Positions 9,879-20,128 of a stretch of 64,000 bases of DNA are shown here, one piece after another. Where the stretch lies: the NCBI GenBank assembly GCA_021292105.1, contig CM037874.1, positions 40,650,404 through 40,714,403 of the forward strand, read 5' to 3'. The DNA is from Anadara kagoshimensis. Taxonomy: Eukaryota; Mollusca; Bivalvia; Arcoida; Arcidae. The notes beneath the pieces are model-generated. The model ran no database searches. It saw nothing but the letters and a program-made list of their open reading frames with translations, and was not told the DNA's origin. The position numbers were made by a program, and so were the translations under genes. Position 1 is the first letter of the stretch. Every line of letters begins with the position of its first letter.

Positions 9879-11356
9879 AACAAGAGGCCCATGGGCCTTA
9901 TACGCTCACCTGATAACTAATGGCTAACTGATAGATTTAAAGTAAACGTAAATACTAAACCCTAATGACTTTTTTCTTTACATCAAAATGATCATTGTAT
10001 CAATACCTACAACATTCTAATATACATGCCTATGCAAAACGTTTATAGTTTTCAAGATAATTAACCATTTCGGTATTGTTTCGCATCTGTGACCTTGACC
10101 TTTGAAATCATGACCTTTTTCTATACATGAAAATGATCGTTGTATCAATACCTACAACATTCTAATATACATGCCTATACAAAAAGTTTATAGTTTTCAA
10201 GATGATTAACCATTTCAGTATTGATTCGCATCTGTGACCTTGACCTTTCAACCCATGACCTTTTTCTATACATCAAAATGATCGCCGTATCAATACCTAC
10301 AACATTCTAATATACATGCCTATACAAAAAGTTTATAGTTTTCGAGATAATTAACCATTTCGGTATTGTTTCGCATCTGTGACCTTGACCTTTGAACCCA
10401 TGACCTTTTTCTATACATCAAAATGATCGTTGTATCAATACCTACAACATTTTAATATACATGCCTATACAAAAAGTTTATAGTTTTCGAGATAATTAAC
10501 CATTTAGGTGTTGTTTCGCATCTGTGACCTTGACCTTTGAACCCATGACCTTTTTCTATACATCAAAATGATTGTTGTATCAATACCTACAACATTCTTA
10601 TATACATGTCTATACAAAAATTTTATAGTTTTCGAGATAATTAACCATTTTGGTATTGTTTCGCATCTGTGACCTTCACCTTTGAACCCATGACCTTTTT
10701 CTATACATGAAAATGATCGTTGTATCAATATGTACAACATTCTCATATAATTGCCTACACAAAAAGTTTATAGTTTTCGAGATAATAATTATAATCAGAG
10801 GTAAAAAAAATTAGGTCACGACCTTTACAATTGACCTTGACCTCATTTTGAAGATAATAACAATAAGATGTCAAAACTAAAAACCCCATGTCATTATCTG
10901 GTCAAGTAGTCAAGTTATAACAATTTGAAGCTATTTTACAATTTTTCCACAATTAAACGCAAAAACGCGTAACCCATTTTTCAACCGAATTTCACAAAAT
11001 GAACAAACTATAGGCTTAAGACCCTAGAGAAGCCAAATATCACATCAGATTTTTTCTCCAAACAATACTTTCGGAGAAGAAGATTTTTTAAGATTTTTGC
11101 ACCCCTAGGTCACCTTGACCTAGTTATGGTAGCCATGGCAATGCCACGAACAAATATGAATTGCACCGACCCAGACATGCTTATGACCAAGTCTCGTTGA
11201 AATCTACCGAGTACTTTCAGAGGAGAAGTCGAAAATGTGTGTTAACGACGCACGCACGCACGCACGCACGCACACACGCACGCACACACGCACGCACGCA
11301 CATACACACGCTGCACCATACCATAAGCTCACATGACCTTTGGTCAGGTGAGCTAA
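9879..11356 (+). mobile_element. HINE/pearl-like element with intact ends and paralogous empty site
   Basis: Starts AACAAGAGGCCCATGGGCC with the subterminal block CGCTCACCTGA. Six monomers follow at an exact 145-bp spacing (CCTAT landmarks at 10029, 10174, 10319, 10464, 10609, 10754). Then come a conserved 3' flank, an ACGC-rich microsatellite (11248-11300), a TGACCTTTGGTCA hairpin, AGGTGAG and CTAA. The second tandem copy lacks it and reads ATAACCACTAAAAATT there, so the insertion is clean. The A-run makes the edges ambiguous by a few bases, but no target-site duplication is needed, as expected for rolling-circle transposition. Non-coding. Confidence 0.85.
11105..11123. promoter_or_regulatory. 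Perfect 19-bp palindrome with an AGGTCAnnnTGACCT core (HINE 3' flank)
   Basis: CTAGGTCACCTTGACCTAG is a perfect inverted repeat around CCT. Its core is the consensus oestrogen-receptor-type response element (two AGGTCA half-sites inverted, 3-bp spacer). Identical copies lie at 18659, 30604, 34259, 55040 and 61111, always ~6 bp after GCACCC in the 3' flank of a HINE. Receptor binding is inferred only. Confidence 0.6.
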
Positions 11357-11806
11357 AAATTGTTTTTATTTATTACATCAGTAGCCAAAATATTGTTTGA
11401 ATGTGTCATTTTAGCGTGTAGTATAAAATGAATCTGAAAGTGAAAGTTCTGCCCTCTGACCAATCAAATCCATTGCCTAATTATATATGCAAATCTGACT
11501 TCAAAGACGGGACTAGGTTCGAAATTCCTACTCGCTGTATCAGTGTGTGGATTGTTGTTTGTTTGTTTTATTTTCACTGAAGTTGTTTTAAAATACTTGC
11601 CTGAAATTTGGCATTCAAAAACCAATTACAAATAACCAGAAATGCATTTGTAAAATTAAGATCGGGCTCTTCTATATGGGTCTATTTCTTGTAACAGTAG
11701 TGTTTTGGTTAAGGGAAGATTTTGTTTACATCAATACGCCGTTAGTTACCAAACGACGACAATACTATGAAAAGTCCTCGACTTTCCTATGTAAAAATAA
11801 AATCTT

Positions 11807-13300
11807 TGTTTCAGTGATACTTTAAATGTCGTTAAAATTATTGTTAATTAAATATAAATTGACCAAGTGAGCTTCAAAAGCCTGAATTGGTATAATTCTG
11901 ACACAACCTATAGCCCCTAAGCTAACAATTTGTATCTCCCAATTACAGAAGTTGTCCAGGCAACTGTCTCTTTCAGATGTTTGCTGAAAAGAATGGTGTA
12001 CAAAAGGGGGCAATATTTCGTAATATGATTCATTGATAATTAATTGATTATTATTTGGATAACTGAAATGGCCAACAATAACCTTTTGCTTCAATAAGAT
12101 TACTTTGAATTTAAGTATTATTAGGTGGTCGGATAATTTTATTTTACAGATTTTAAATGTCCAGGTAATTTACTCCTGCTGCGAGACCCACTAAAATAAT
12201 GATTACTGAACACGCTTTCAGACTGTGAAGATTTCATCATAATATCATCTTCTTATTAACGGATTAGTTATCAAGTGACCACCAGGATTTTTATGAAATA
12301 AATTTAAGGTAAGAATAACACAATCTCAGACTTTGCATTTTTTTTCTGTGCAAGTTTATCATGATACATGGATTGTTCAAAACTATTTTTTTACAATTAT
12401 GTTTCATGAATTATTCAATAATTTTTTGATGACTTTTTTGTTCCCGAGGATGGCATTAAAAAGTGACTGCCTGTTGTAGACACGGGCGATCGCTATATAA
12501 AATTTGCATTCAAATTGAACTGTGATCTAGACTTGAATAGTTACAACTTTCATTTTCACATTGGCGTTATTAACGGTTAAATTATGCTGATACACGTTAA
12601 TTTTGCTTCTCATAAAGTGGTGAAAATTCTGTCCTGAATTTTCACACAATATCCCCGATTGTCTTGGATAAAAGTAAGGTATATGTTTTATAACTGAAAT
12701 CCCGATAATTGATGTTCAACTCGGTCGTAAATTTTCGATGTGATTATACATTTAGATCTTTGTTTACATACGGGTCAGACGGACATGTGAATAGCCGATC
12801 CCAAGATCTTCTAGATCTACTCAATATTTTATAAACGGACGAAGTGAAATAAATTTTATATAACCACTAAAAATTCTTTTTATTCATTACATCTATATGT
12901 GTCATTTTAGCGTGTAGTATAATATAAATCTGAAAGTGAAAGTTCTGCCCTCTGACCAATCATATCCATCGCCTAATTATATATGCAAATCTGACTTCGC
13001 AGACGGAACTAGGTTTGAAATTCCTACTCGCTGTATGTGTGGGGGTTGTTGTTTTCTCGGTTTTTTTTATTGAAGTTGTTTTCAAATACTTCTCTGAAAT
13101 TTGGCATTCAAAAAACATTTACAAGTAACCAGAAATGCATTTGTAAAATTAAGATCTTGCTCTTCTATGTGGGTCTATTTCTTGCAATTCAAGTGTAACG
13201 GTAGTGTTTTGGTTAAAGGAAGATTTTGTTGACATCAATACGCCGTTAGTTACCAAACAATGACAATACTCTGAAAAGTCTTCCACTTTCCTACGTAAAA
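11807..13300. repeat. Tandem duplication, copy 2 (empty of the HINE)
   Basis: Direct repeat of 8848-11806 minus the mobile element, starting after GTAAAAAT at the junction and ending at CTTTCCTACGTAAAAAT. The pre-insertion site is at about 12866-12880. Small indels and substitutions show divergence since duplication. The CCAAT and ATGCAAAT motifs are retained. No open frame of note. Confidence 0.85.
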
Positions 13301-13901
13301 ATGCTACATATAAAATATCTTAAGTCTAGCTGCAGTATATAATTTATAAACAGCTAAAACAGTAAAAACAAAGGCATCAACATGAAAAACTAGGTCATTT
13401 CAGTTTGCATTTGTGATCTTACCCTTTGAATTCATGACCTTCATTCATACAAGGAATGATTGTTATACCATTAACTACAATGTTCTTATATACATGTCTA
13501 TAGAAAAAGTTTAGTTTTCTAGTTTTCAAGATAATTAACCATTTCAGTACTTGTTTGCACCTGTGACATTGACCTTTGAACCCCATGACCTCCATTGATA
13601 TATCAAATATTGTTTATGCCAATACCTACAATATTACAAAAAGTTTAGTTTTCAAGATAATTAACCATTTCAGCATTTTTTGCACCTGTGACCTTGACCT
13701 TTGAACCTTTGACCTTCATCTATATATTATATCAAAATGATTGTTAGACAAAAACTAACAATATTCTAATATATATATGCCTATACAAAAAGTTTATATT
13801 TTTTGAGATAATTAACCATTTCAGTATTTGTGTGCATCTATGACATTGATCTTTGATCCTATGACCTTCATTCATAGATGAAAATGATCTTTGTGCCATG
13901 A

Positions 13902-14669
13902 CCGTAAATCCTCGCATATAAGACAGATTTTTTTTTACCAAAAAATTTATTTTTTGAGATGGGGTCATCTTACAGGAAAGTTACACTTCTGAGGGGCTGA
14001 AATTCTTGAAAGAATGTCCACATGTGATTGTCAATACCGCCATCTTTGATTTTGTATATTCAGTTCCATAATGATTGATATATTTTACAGATTCCCAAAC
14101 CGAAAAGAAAACAAAACAAAAATATATGGTAAGTACAAATATCAAAGAGAAGGTAAAACATTTTATTCTTTTCGATTTTTCTTTTCACAACAATCTAGAA
14201 AAATACATGTACCCAAATTTGTCTGCTTTGCATGTAGAGGGTCATTAGTTTCTGGTTGTAAAGAACCCTGTCTTCAACTGCTGATTGAGTTTTAAAAGAC
14301 AACAGATTTTTAAAATGCATTTTTTTATTGAATTTATAATAATAATAATAGTGAAGCTGATACGTCTGCTATAAATAGGAACAGTCTATAGGGTTTCTGA
14401 GGATGAGTAGTTCTTCATTTGTTTTGATTTTTACGTTTTTGATTCAATTTAATCCTTGCACAAATCATAACGGTAACAAGTGAACATCAGATAAAAATTG
14501 GTGGAAAATTTAAAGTCCAATCGGTTGCTTCAAATACTGTTACCAGTATGGTCAAAACTGAAAATTATGGTTGTCTTACAGGCATGGGATAGCCTGAAAT
14601 TGTCGAAATGACGGGAAAACCCCACCCCTGTCTTATAGGCAGAGTAGCCTTATAGTTGGAGATTTATGG
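13902..14669. mobile_element. Non-autonomous DNA transposon with TATAAGAC-type inverted ends
   Basis: Left end CCGTAAATCCTCGCATATAA, then a GACAG; right end, read inverted, CCATAAATCTCC...CTATAAGGC and CCTATAAGACAGG. The flanks rejoin a broken HINE monomer (TTGTGCCA | TACCTACAATATTC), so the interrupted host sequence supports the borders. A TA target duplication is possible but the left flank has changed. No transposase is recognised; the 74-residue frame at 14071-14295 has no family match. Superfamily not assigned. Confidence 0.55.
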
Positions 14670-15334
14670 TACCTACAATATTCTTATATACATGCCTGTA
14701 CAAAAAGTTTATAGTTTTCAAGATAAATAACCATTTCTGTATTTGAATGCACCAGTGACCTTGACATTCAAACCTTATGACCTTCAATCATATATCAAAA
14801 TGATTGACGAGCCAATACCAACAATATTCTAATATACATGCCTATATAAAAAGTTTATAGTTTTCCGGATATTTAACTGTTCTAGTATTGCTTTTTATGT
14901 GCCCTTGACCTTTGAACCCATGACCTTAAAAAAAGCTTTATCTATATATCAAAATGATCTTAGACTGACACCTACAATATTGTAACAGAAATGCCTATAA
15001 AATGTAAAATATTCTAAAATATATATCTACACAAAAAGTTTATAGGTTTACAGATGATTAATAATTTCAGTATTTGTTTGCATCTGTGACCTTGACCTTT
15101 GATCCAATGACCTTCATCTATATATCAAAATGACCGTCGGGCCAATACCCACAATATTCTAATATATATGCCTATACAGGTTCATTCAAAAAGTAACATC
15201 ACCTCTAAATGTCCAAAAAGAAACCTCACCCCACTTGTTGAACTAATGATTTGCATTAAGAAAAAAAGTTTTTATTCATTCCAAAATACATAACAAAGAG
15301 TTATTATTTAGTTGATGCTTCTCTTGCTTTAATG

Positions 15335-15632
15335 GAAGCGCGTGACCTAGTGGTTAAGGCATTGGACTCATGATTCGAAGGTCGTGGGTTCGATCCCTGG
15401 ACCGGGCGATGTGTTGTGTCCTTGAGCAAGACACTTAATTTTCACGTTGTTCCAGTTCACTCAGCTGAAAAATAAATGAGTACCAGCAAAATGCTGGGGG
15501 TTAACCCTGCGATGGACCAGCGTCCCATTCAGGGGAGAGTCTTGTACTCTCAGTCACTTAACGCCACAGAAACCGGGATAAGCTCTGGCCTGATGGGCCT
15601 AATGGCTTGGGACAGACTTTAACTTTAAACTT
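15335..15632 (+). mobile_element. tRNA-derived SINE of the V-domain superfamily (RUDI-like)
   Basis: The tRNA-like head has an A box (TGACCTAGTGGTTAAGG, 15343-15359) and a B box (GGTTCGATCCC, 15387-15397) for RNA polymerase III. The central region has GATGGACCAGCGTCCC and CCGGGATAAGCTCTGGCC, which I recognise as the V-SINE conserved domain known from fish and molluscs. The tail is ACTTTAACTTTAAAC. A 16-bp target duplication, TTCTCTTGCTTTAATG, flanks it exactly (15319-15334 and 15633-15648), showing LINE-type insertion. It is nested in the Tc1/mariner copy. Confidence 0.88.
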
Positions 15633-15647
15633 TTCTCTTGCTTTAAT

Positions 15648-16200
15648 GACAGCCATTATTCGACTTGGAATACTCTCAAACATTTATGTGGACTTGGCTT
15701 TTGTCATCCTATACTACTGACTCTGAAGATACTTCCAAAGAGCAGAATTTGATATAGGGTTATCAGTAACTACTTCTTTCTTAAATAATTACAGATTTTC
15801 TATAAAGTTCATGTCCAGATAATTACCATGCCATTTTACAATGGGTATGCTTTGAGTTCGCAGCAAATTTGTCATCGAATTTCATGAGTATGCAGGAGCT
15901 AGATCCTATTTTAATAGATTATGCTTGTCAGGAAATACGAGACATTCAGTTTGCATTTTCAGATCATTTAAGATAATGTTTTGATATCGCCCAATGTTAA
16001 ATGTTGAAGAAATCTTTTTCAGAATGGTTAGACAAAATCATACCCCAAACTTGAATTTTTGGGGCTTTTGCAGTTGCCAGTATTATCTCAAAATCAAACT
16101 CAAAACATCGTTTTTTATAAAATTTGCAAAAAAAATCAACGATTTTTAAGAAATTTATCTTTGAATTGAGAAATATATTTGATTCCATGTTTTTATATGT
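15648..16200 (-). pseudogene. Decayed Tc1/mariner transposase
   Basis: Minus-strand pieces in shifting frames read IQVWGMILS, then a QQDLAPAHT-like stretch, then an N-x-IENL-like stretch followed by KKEVVTDNPISNSALWKYLQS, RMTKAKS and ESIPSRIMAVIKAREAS. These correspond to the second Asp and the final Glu regions of the DD(34)E catalytic domain and the usual C-terminus of Tc1-type transposases. Several stops and frameshifts are present and the N-terminal DNA-binding half is not recognisable, so the copy is dead. The last codons (IKAREAS) are cut by the SINE. Confidence 0.65.
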
Positions 16201-16640
16201 TTAAAGAAAATGTTTAATTTTATGGATTTTAATTGACAATAAAATAGTTCGAATTTAATAAATCACTTGACACCATGATACTTTTTGAGGAAAAGTGAAT
16301 AAAAATTTAGTATCTATTTAAAAAGTTTATCTTAAATTGTAACATCTACTGCAGTTAAAATAGTGAAACAAATTATTTTAGATTCTACACAAGGGGGTGA
16401 CATTTCTTTTTGGAAATTTAGGGGCAAAGTTAACAGACCTGTACAAAAAGCTTATAGTTTACCAGATGATTAACAATTTCATACTTGTGACCTTGACCTT
16501 CGAACCCATGACCTTCATCTAAATATCAAAAACTATAAGGCCAATACCTACAATATTTTAATACATGTATATATGCCTATACAAAAACTTAATAGTTTTC
16601 TAGATTATTAACAATTTTAGTTTTTAGTCAGATATTGCAT

Positions 16641-17042
16641 ATAACTTGCAAACTTATCACATAACATTTAAGTCCATTTAGTTAAGGTTTAAGGAGATTT
16701 TATCATTTTTTTTTCAAAATTTGTACTTTTTGTTCTAAATCAAAGTACTGAAAGTACTATCTGTTTTGCTCATGTTCTTCAAAATTGTGAACATCATACT
16801 CTACAAGTTCTTTTCCTGTATCAGTTTTGTAGAACATGTTTTATATGAATATATCAAGCAGAGAATTTTTACATTGTTAAATATACTGATATATTAAATT
16901 TATTTCCCAAATACTGAATTACTCATCTCAGTCTTGACTGTGCCATGTGGTCATGAATTGTAATGGGTTGTCTCCCAGTAGAATCTAATAATAAAACAGC
17001 TGTAGTGTAAATGCATAATGCAATTTACGAATAAACTTTATT
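16641..17042. other. Unassigned AT-rich spacer
   Basis: No repeat border or coding frame recognised. A CAAAGTACTGAAAGTACT motif near 16742 matches one near 1757. Confidence 0.4.
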
Positions 17043-17285
17043 AACAAGAGGCCCATGGGACTTAACGCTCACCTGAAGGTGTGTACATATCTCATGCAAA
17101 GTGTTAATGGTCAATTACATTAATTAAAAGAATGTCTAAATTTTTAGCAGTTATGGCAAATATGCAAAATTTTTGCTATTTAATTATAACTTGTTCTAAC
17201 AATGCTACATCTAAAATATTTAAAATCTAGCTGCGGTATATAATTCATAAACAGCTAAAATACTAAACAAAAAAGTGCAAATGTA

Positions 17286-17617
17286 AACAAGAGGCCAAAA
17301 AGGGCCAGCAATGCTCAACATGCATAATTTGCTTAAATTAGGTAAATGAAAAACCCTTTGCATTTGTTATATGACTAGGAATCTACTTTCTTTATTTTAA
17401 ATTTGAAGAAAATTGGTCATTTTAGTGATTTTGCTATTTATAGTAATGGTGGCCATCTTAGATGTTTTACGAGGTTGCCTTGTACAAACTTTTAGCTAAT
17501 CCACCTAGGGACTTTCCACACCAACTTTGGTTTCATTTGGCCCCATGGTTTTAGAGGAGAATATCAAACTTAAAGCAAGGACACATGCACACTTAACCAT
17601 GCCATAAGATGAGCTAA
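17286..17617 (+). mobile_element. Short HINE-like element (332 bp) without monomers
   Basis: Begins AACAAGAGGCC with a GGCC-AAAAAG-GGCC hairpin and ends CATAAGATGAGCTAA. It has a 3' domain with GTTTTAGAGGAGAA but no 145-bp monomers, no tetranucleotide tract and a weakened 3' hairpin. It may be a minimal internally deleted form. Confidence 0.6.
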
Positions 17618-18658
17618 AATTGATAGTTTTCGAAATAATTTACTATTTGGGTATTGTTTTGCATCTTTGACCTTGACCTTTCAACCAATAACCTTTTCTT
17701 ACCCATCAAAATGGTCATTGGATCAATAATTACAACATTCTGATATATATATGCCTATAGAAAAAGTTAATAGCTTTCTAGATAATCAACAATTTCAGCA
17801 CTCATTCACATCTGTGACCTTGATCTTTGAACCCATGACCTTTTTCTATTCATCAAAATGATCACTGGATCAATACCTACAACATTCTAATACATATGCC
17901 TATACAAAAATTTAATAGTTATCAAGATAATCGGCCATTTCAGTATTCTTTTGTATCTATGACCTTGACCTTTAAATCCATGACCTAAATCTATATTTCA
18001 AAAGGATCGTTGCATCAATACCAACAATATTCTAATATACATGCCTATACAAAAAGTTTATAGATTTAAGATAATGAACCACTTCAGTATTCTTTCGCAT
18101 GGGTGACCTTGACCTTTAAACCAATGACCTAAATCTATATATCAAAATGATCATTGCATCATTACCAACAATATTCTTATATACATGATTATACAAAAAG
18201 TTAATAGTTTTCGAGATAATTAATCATTTTGGTATTATTTTGCTACCATGACCTTGACCTTTGGACCCATGACCTTTTTTATACATCAAAATGATTGTTG
18301 TATCAAAACCTATAACATTCTAATACACATGCCTATACAAAAAGTTACTATTTTTCCAGACAATAAATAAAATCAAAATTTAGGTCATGATCTTTACAAT
18401 TGACCTTGACCCCATTTCAAAGGTAATTACAAGATTATGTCAAAACTTAAAACCCCATTTCATTATCTGATGAAATAGTCAAGTTATAACAATTTGAAGC
18501 AATTTTACAATTTTTTAAAGATTAAACACAAAATCTCTTAACCTATTTTTGTCAGAATTTCACGAAATCAACAATGTATAGGTATAAGAAATATCACATC
18601 AAATTTTTCCTCCAATCATTGATTTCAGAGAAGAAGATTTTTTAAAAGTTTTGCACCC

Positions 18659-18677
18659 CTAGGTCACCTTGACCTAG
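18659..18677. promoter_or_regulatory. 19-bp AGGTCAnnnTGACCT palindrome
   Basis: Identical to the site at 11105-11123 and in the same position within its element's 3' flank. Confidence 0.55.
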
Positions 18678-18880
18678 TTTTGGTAGCTATTGCAACCGCC
18701 TCAAATCAATCTGAAGTGCACCGACCCATATTTACTTCTGACAAGTTTCATTGAAATCTGTCCAGTAGTTTGAGAGGAGAAGTCGAAAATGTTAAAGTTT
18801 ACGCCACCTGCGACGACGACGACTACAGACAAACTTTGATCAGAAAAGCTCCATTGTACCTTTGGTTCAGGTGAGCTTAA

Positions 18881-18965
18881 AACAAGAGGCCCATGGGACT
18901 TAACGCTCACCTGAGTATATGTCCTATATCCCTTGCAATAGTTGTGGAAGAGTGGTCTAAAGCAC
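18881..18965 (+). mobile_element. HINE 5' end fragment in head-to-tail contact with the preceding element
   Basis: AACAAGAGGCCCATGGGAC and CGCTCACCTGA follow directly on the GAGCTTAA end of the element at 17043-18880, with no spacer. The fragment loses similarity after about 80 bp. Direct end-to-start joints are expected from rolling-circle or tandem insertion. Confidence 0.7.
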
Positions 18966-19489
18966 ACTTACGTATCACATTGCTTAAGTTGAATCACATT
19001 CAAGACAGATCTTAGAGCAAGAAAATTTGTCAGTTTGTTTGCCAAGGTCAGTGGGTTTATGTTTTTTGGCACTCTGGTTTCCTCCATCATCCCTGAACTA
19101 CCCTTCTCAACATAAGTTAGGAATCTTGGTATAAAACCTCATTACTCCACTGCTTGTCATTATATAGTAAAACCTGTCCATAAGGGTCACACAAAGCACA
19201 CAAGGCACACAAGGCATCAGTAAAGTTGCCTGTAATGACAAGTGGCCCAAATATACTGAGATTTTCATTCATTGACCTAGCACAGTAAAACTAGCTATAG
19301 CTGGAGTAGTGCAAGTAGATCAAGAAATCACATCAGCACACATTAATGCACAATTTGATCTTGTTGCAAATGAATTTGATGTGAGACAACATTAAATAAA
19401 TCAATCAACCTATGTTGTATATGCATGATTTGCCATTGTTTGTCTCCCCAGGCTTGCTCATTGCAGTGTAACAATCTGGACTTCAGTAG
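18966..19489. other. Unassigned sequence
   Basis: No coding frame recognised. A tail-like TAAATAAATCAATCAACC near 19395-19410 suggests the end of an old SINE/LINE fragment. Confidence 0.4.
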
Positions 19490-19825
19490 GAGTCGAATTT
19501 GCAACGCCTAATGAAGTCTGGACTTCATTGGGCATTGACAACTTCGACACCTAATGAAGTCAAAAGAGTGAGGCTCCAGGCGAGTAGTCATCTTGACATA
19601 ACAAAATAAAATTTTTCTTGCAATTGCATGACTGTATTTTGACCGAAATGGCGATGGTGCAACATGATTTTAGCCAAACATGCATTTTGATATGTCCACC
19701 ATTGATTTACTGATCGATTACTTAACGCCTTATGAAGTCCATTGCTATATTGTATTACATGATGGACTTCATTAGTCATCGAAGTAACTTAATGCCTAAT
19801 GAAATCCACTGTGTAATAAGATACA
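19490..19825. repeat. Diverged left edge of the palindromic 67-bp satellite
   Basis: Palindromic blocks such as GGACTTCATTGGGCATTG ... CACCTAATGAAGTC and ATGGACTTCATTAGTC ... TGCCTAATGAAATCC are related to the array at 24471-26880 but diverged and separated by unrelated sequence. Array edges commonly escape homogenisation. The LTR element divides this edge from the main array. Confidence 0.75.
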
Positions 19826-20004
19826 TGTTGTATATTTCGTTGACTTAATTAATAAATAAGACTGGACCATCACGTATATGAAGTAACCTTTTCTTTAATC
19901 AGAACGGAACAACCCTCAATACAATAAAAGTACAAACCGGATAGCACGCGGACCATCTGATGAATCCGGACAATCATTATCGTAATGTCAATAAAAACAC
20001 AACA
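19826..20004 (-). repeat. 3' LTR of the Ty3/gypsy-type element
   Basis: 179 bp, TGTTG...CAACA, apparently identical to the LTR at 24292-24470. It includes an AATAAA-like stretch. Confidence 0.93.
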
Positions 20005-20128
20005 TTTCCTCCACTGCAAATTTTAAAGTAACTGATATCTGAACACAAAACAAAATAATAACTGAAAGGGAACTTCTTAGTTCCTGTAAACACATGGGAT
20101 TATTGTGCCCATAGAAAATGTGTTTACT

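Larger units (their letters stand above)
8848..11806. repeat. Tandem duplication, copy 1 (with a HINE insertion)
   Basis: Landmarks in order are AATTGACCAAGTGAGC, CAGGCAACTGTCTCTTTC, CACCAGGATTTTTATGAA, GGTAAGAATAACACAATCTC, GAACTGT/CTAGAC, ATAACCAC [insertion], GTGTCATTTTAGCGTGTAGT, ATTATATATGCAAATCTGAC and CGCCGTTAGTTACCAAAC. All recur in the same order in 11807-13300. Without the 1478-bp insertion this copy is about 1.48 kb. It contains a donor-like AAGGTAAGA, a CCAATCA and an ATGCAAAT octamer, but no open frame. It could be a duplicated promoter/untranslated first exon or a non-coding repeat. Confidence 0.85.
15177..16441 (-). mobile_element. Tc1/mariner transposon inserted in a HINE monomer
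   Basis: Long imperfect inverted ends: the left begins CAGGTTCATTCAAAAAG and continues TCTAAATGTCCAAAAAGAAA; the right, inverted, begins CAGGTCTGTTAAC and continues CCTAAATTTCCAAAAAGAAA. TA flanks both sides (15175-15176 and 16442-16443). Removing the element restores the monomer sequence GCCTATACAAAAAG, confirming the borders. A decayed transposase lies on the minus strand and a SINE has landed in its C-terminal end. Confidence 0.88.
13301..16640 (+). mobile_element. HINE-type monomer array lacking recognisable ends, hosting nested insertions
   Basis: From AAGTCTAGCTGCAGTATATA (shared with 17220, 40185 and 51185) the sequence runs into degenerate monomers with the TGACCTTTGAAC core at about 13425-13900, 14670-15176 and 16442-16630. 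The AACAAGAGG start and the GAGCTAA end are absent, so the element is truncated or decayed at both sides. Two transposons interrupt it (13902-14669 and 15177-16441). Confidence 0.65.
17043..18880 (+). mobile_element. HINE/pearl-like element
   Basis: Starts AACAAGAGGCCCATGGGAC with CGCTCACCTGA. Monomers with the TGACCTTGACC core run from about 17620 to 18360. The conserved 3' flank includes the 19-bp palindrome at 18659-18677 and a short CGACGACGACGAC tract, and the end reads TCAGGTGAGCTTAA. A short related element (17286-17617) interrupts it. Another 5' end starts at the very next base (18881). Confidence 0.8.

Noticed and set aside
10504-10746. Minus-strand frames with repeated MYRKRSWVQRSRSQM-type sequence (also near 29726, 33476, 48449, 60625)
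   Set aside because: They arise from reading through 145-bp monomers that shift frame every unit; the same peptide recurs wherever the monomer does.
11161-11400. Frame with ARTHARTHARTH repeats (and the similar one at 49966)
   Set aside because: Translation of the ACGC microsatellite in a HINE 3' flank.
15340-15410. tRNA-like sequence with A and B boxes
   Set aside because: It is the head of a SINE bounded by a 16-bp target duplication, not a functional tRNA gene; the acceptor stem is not complete.
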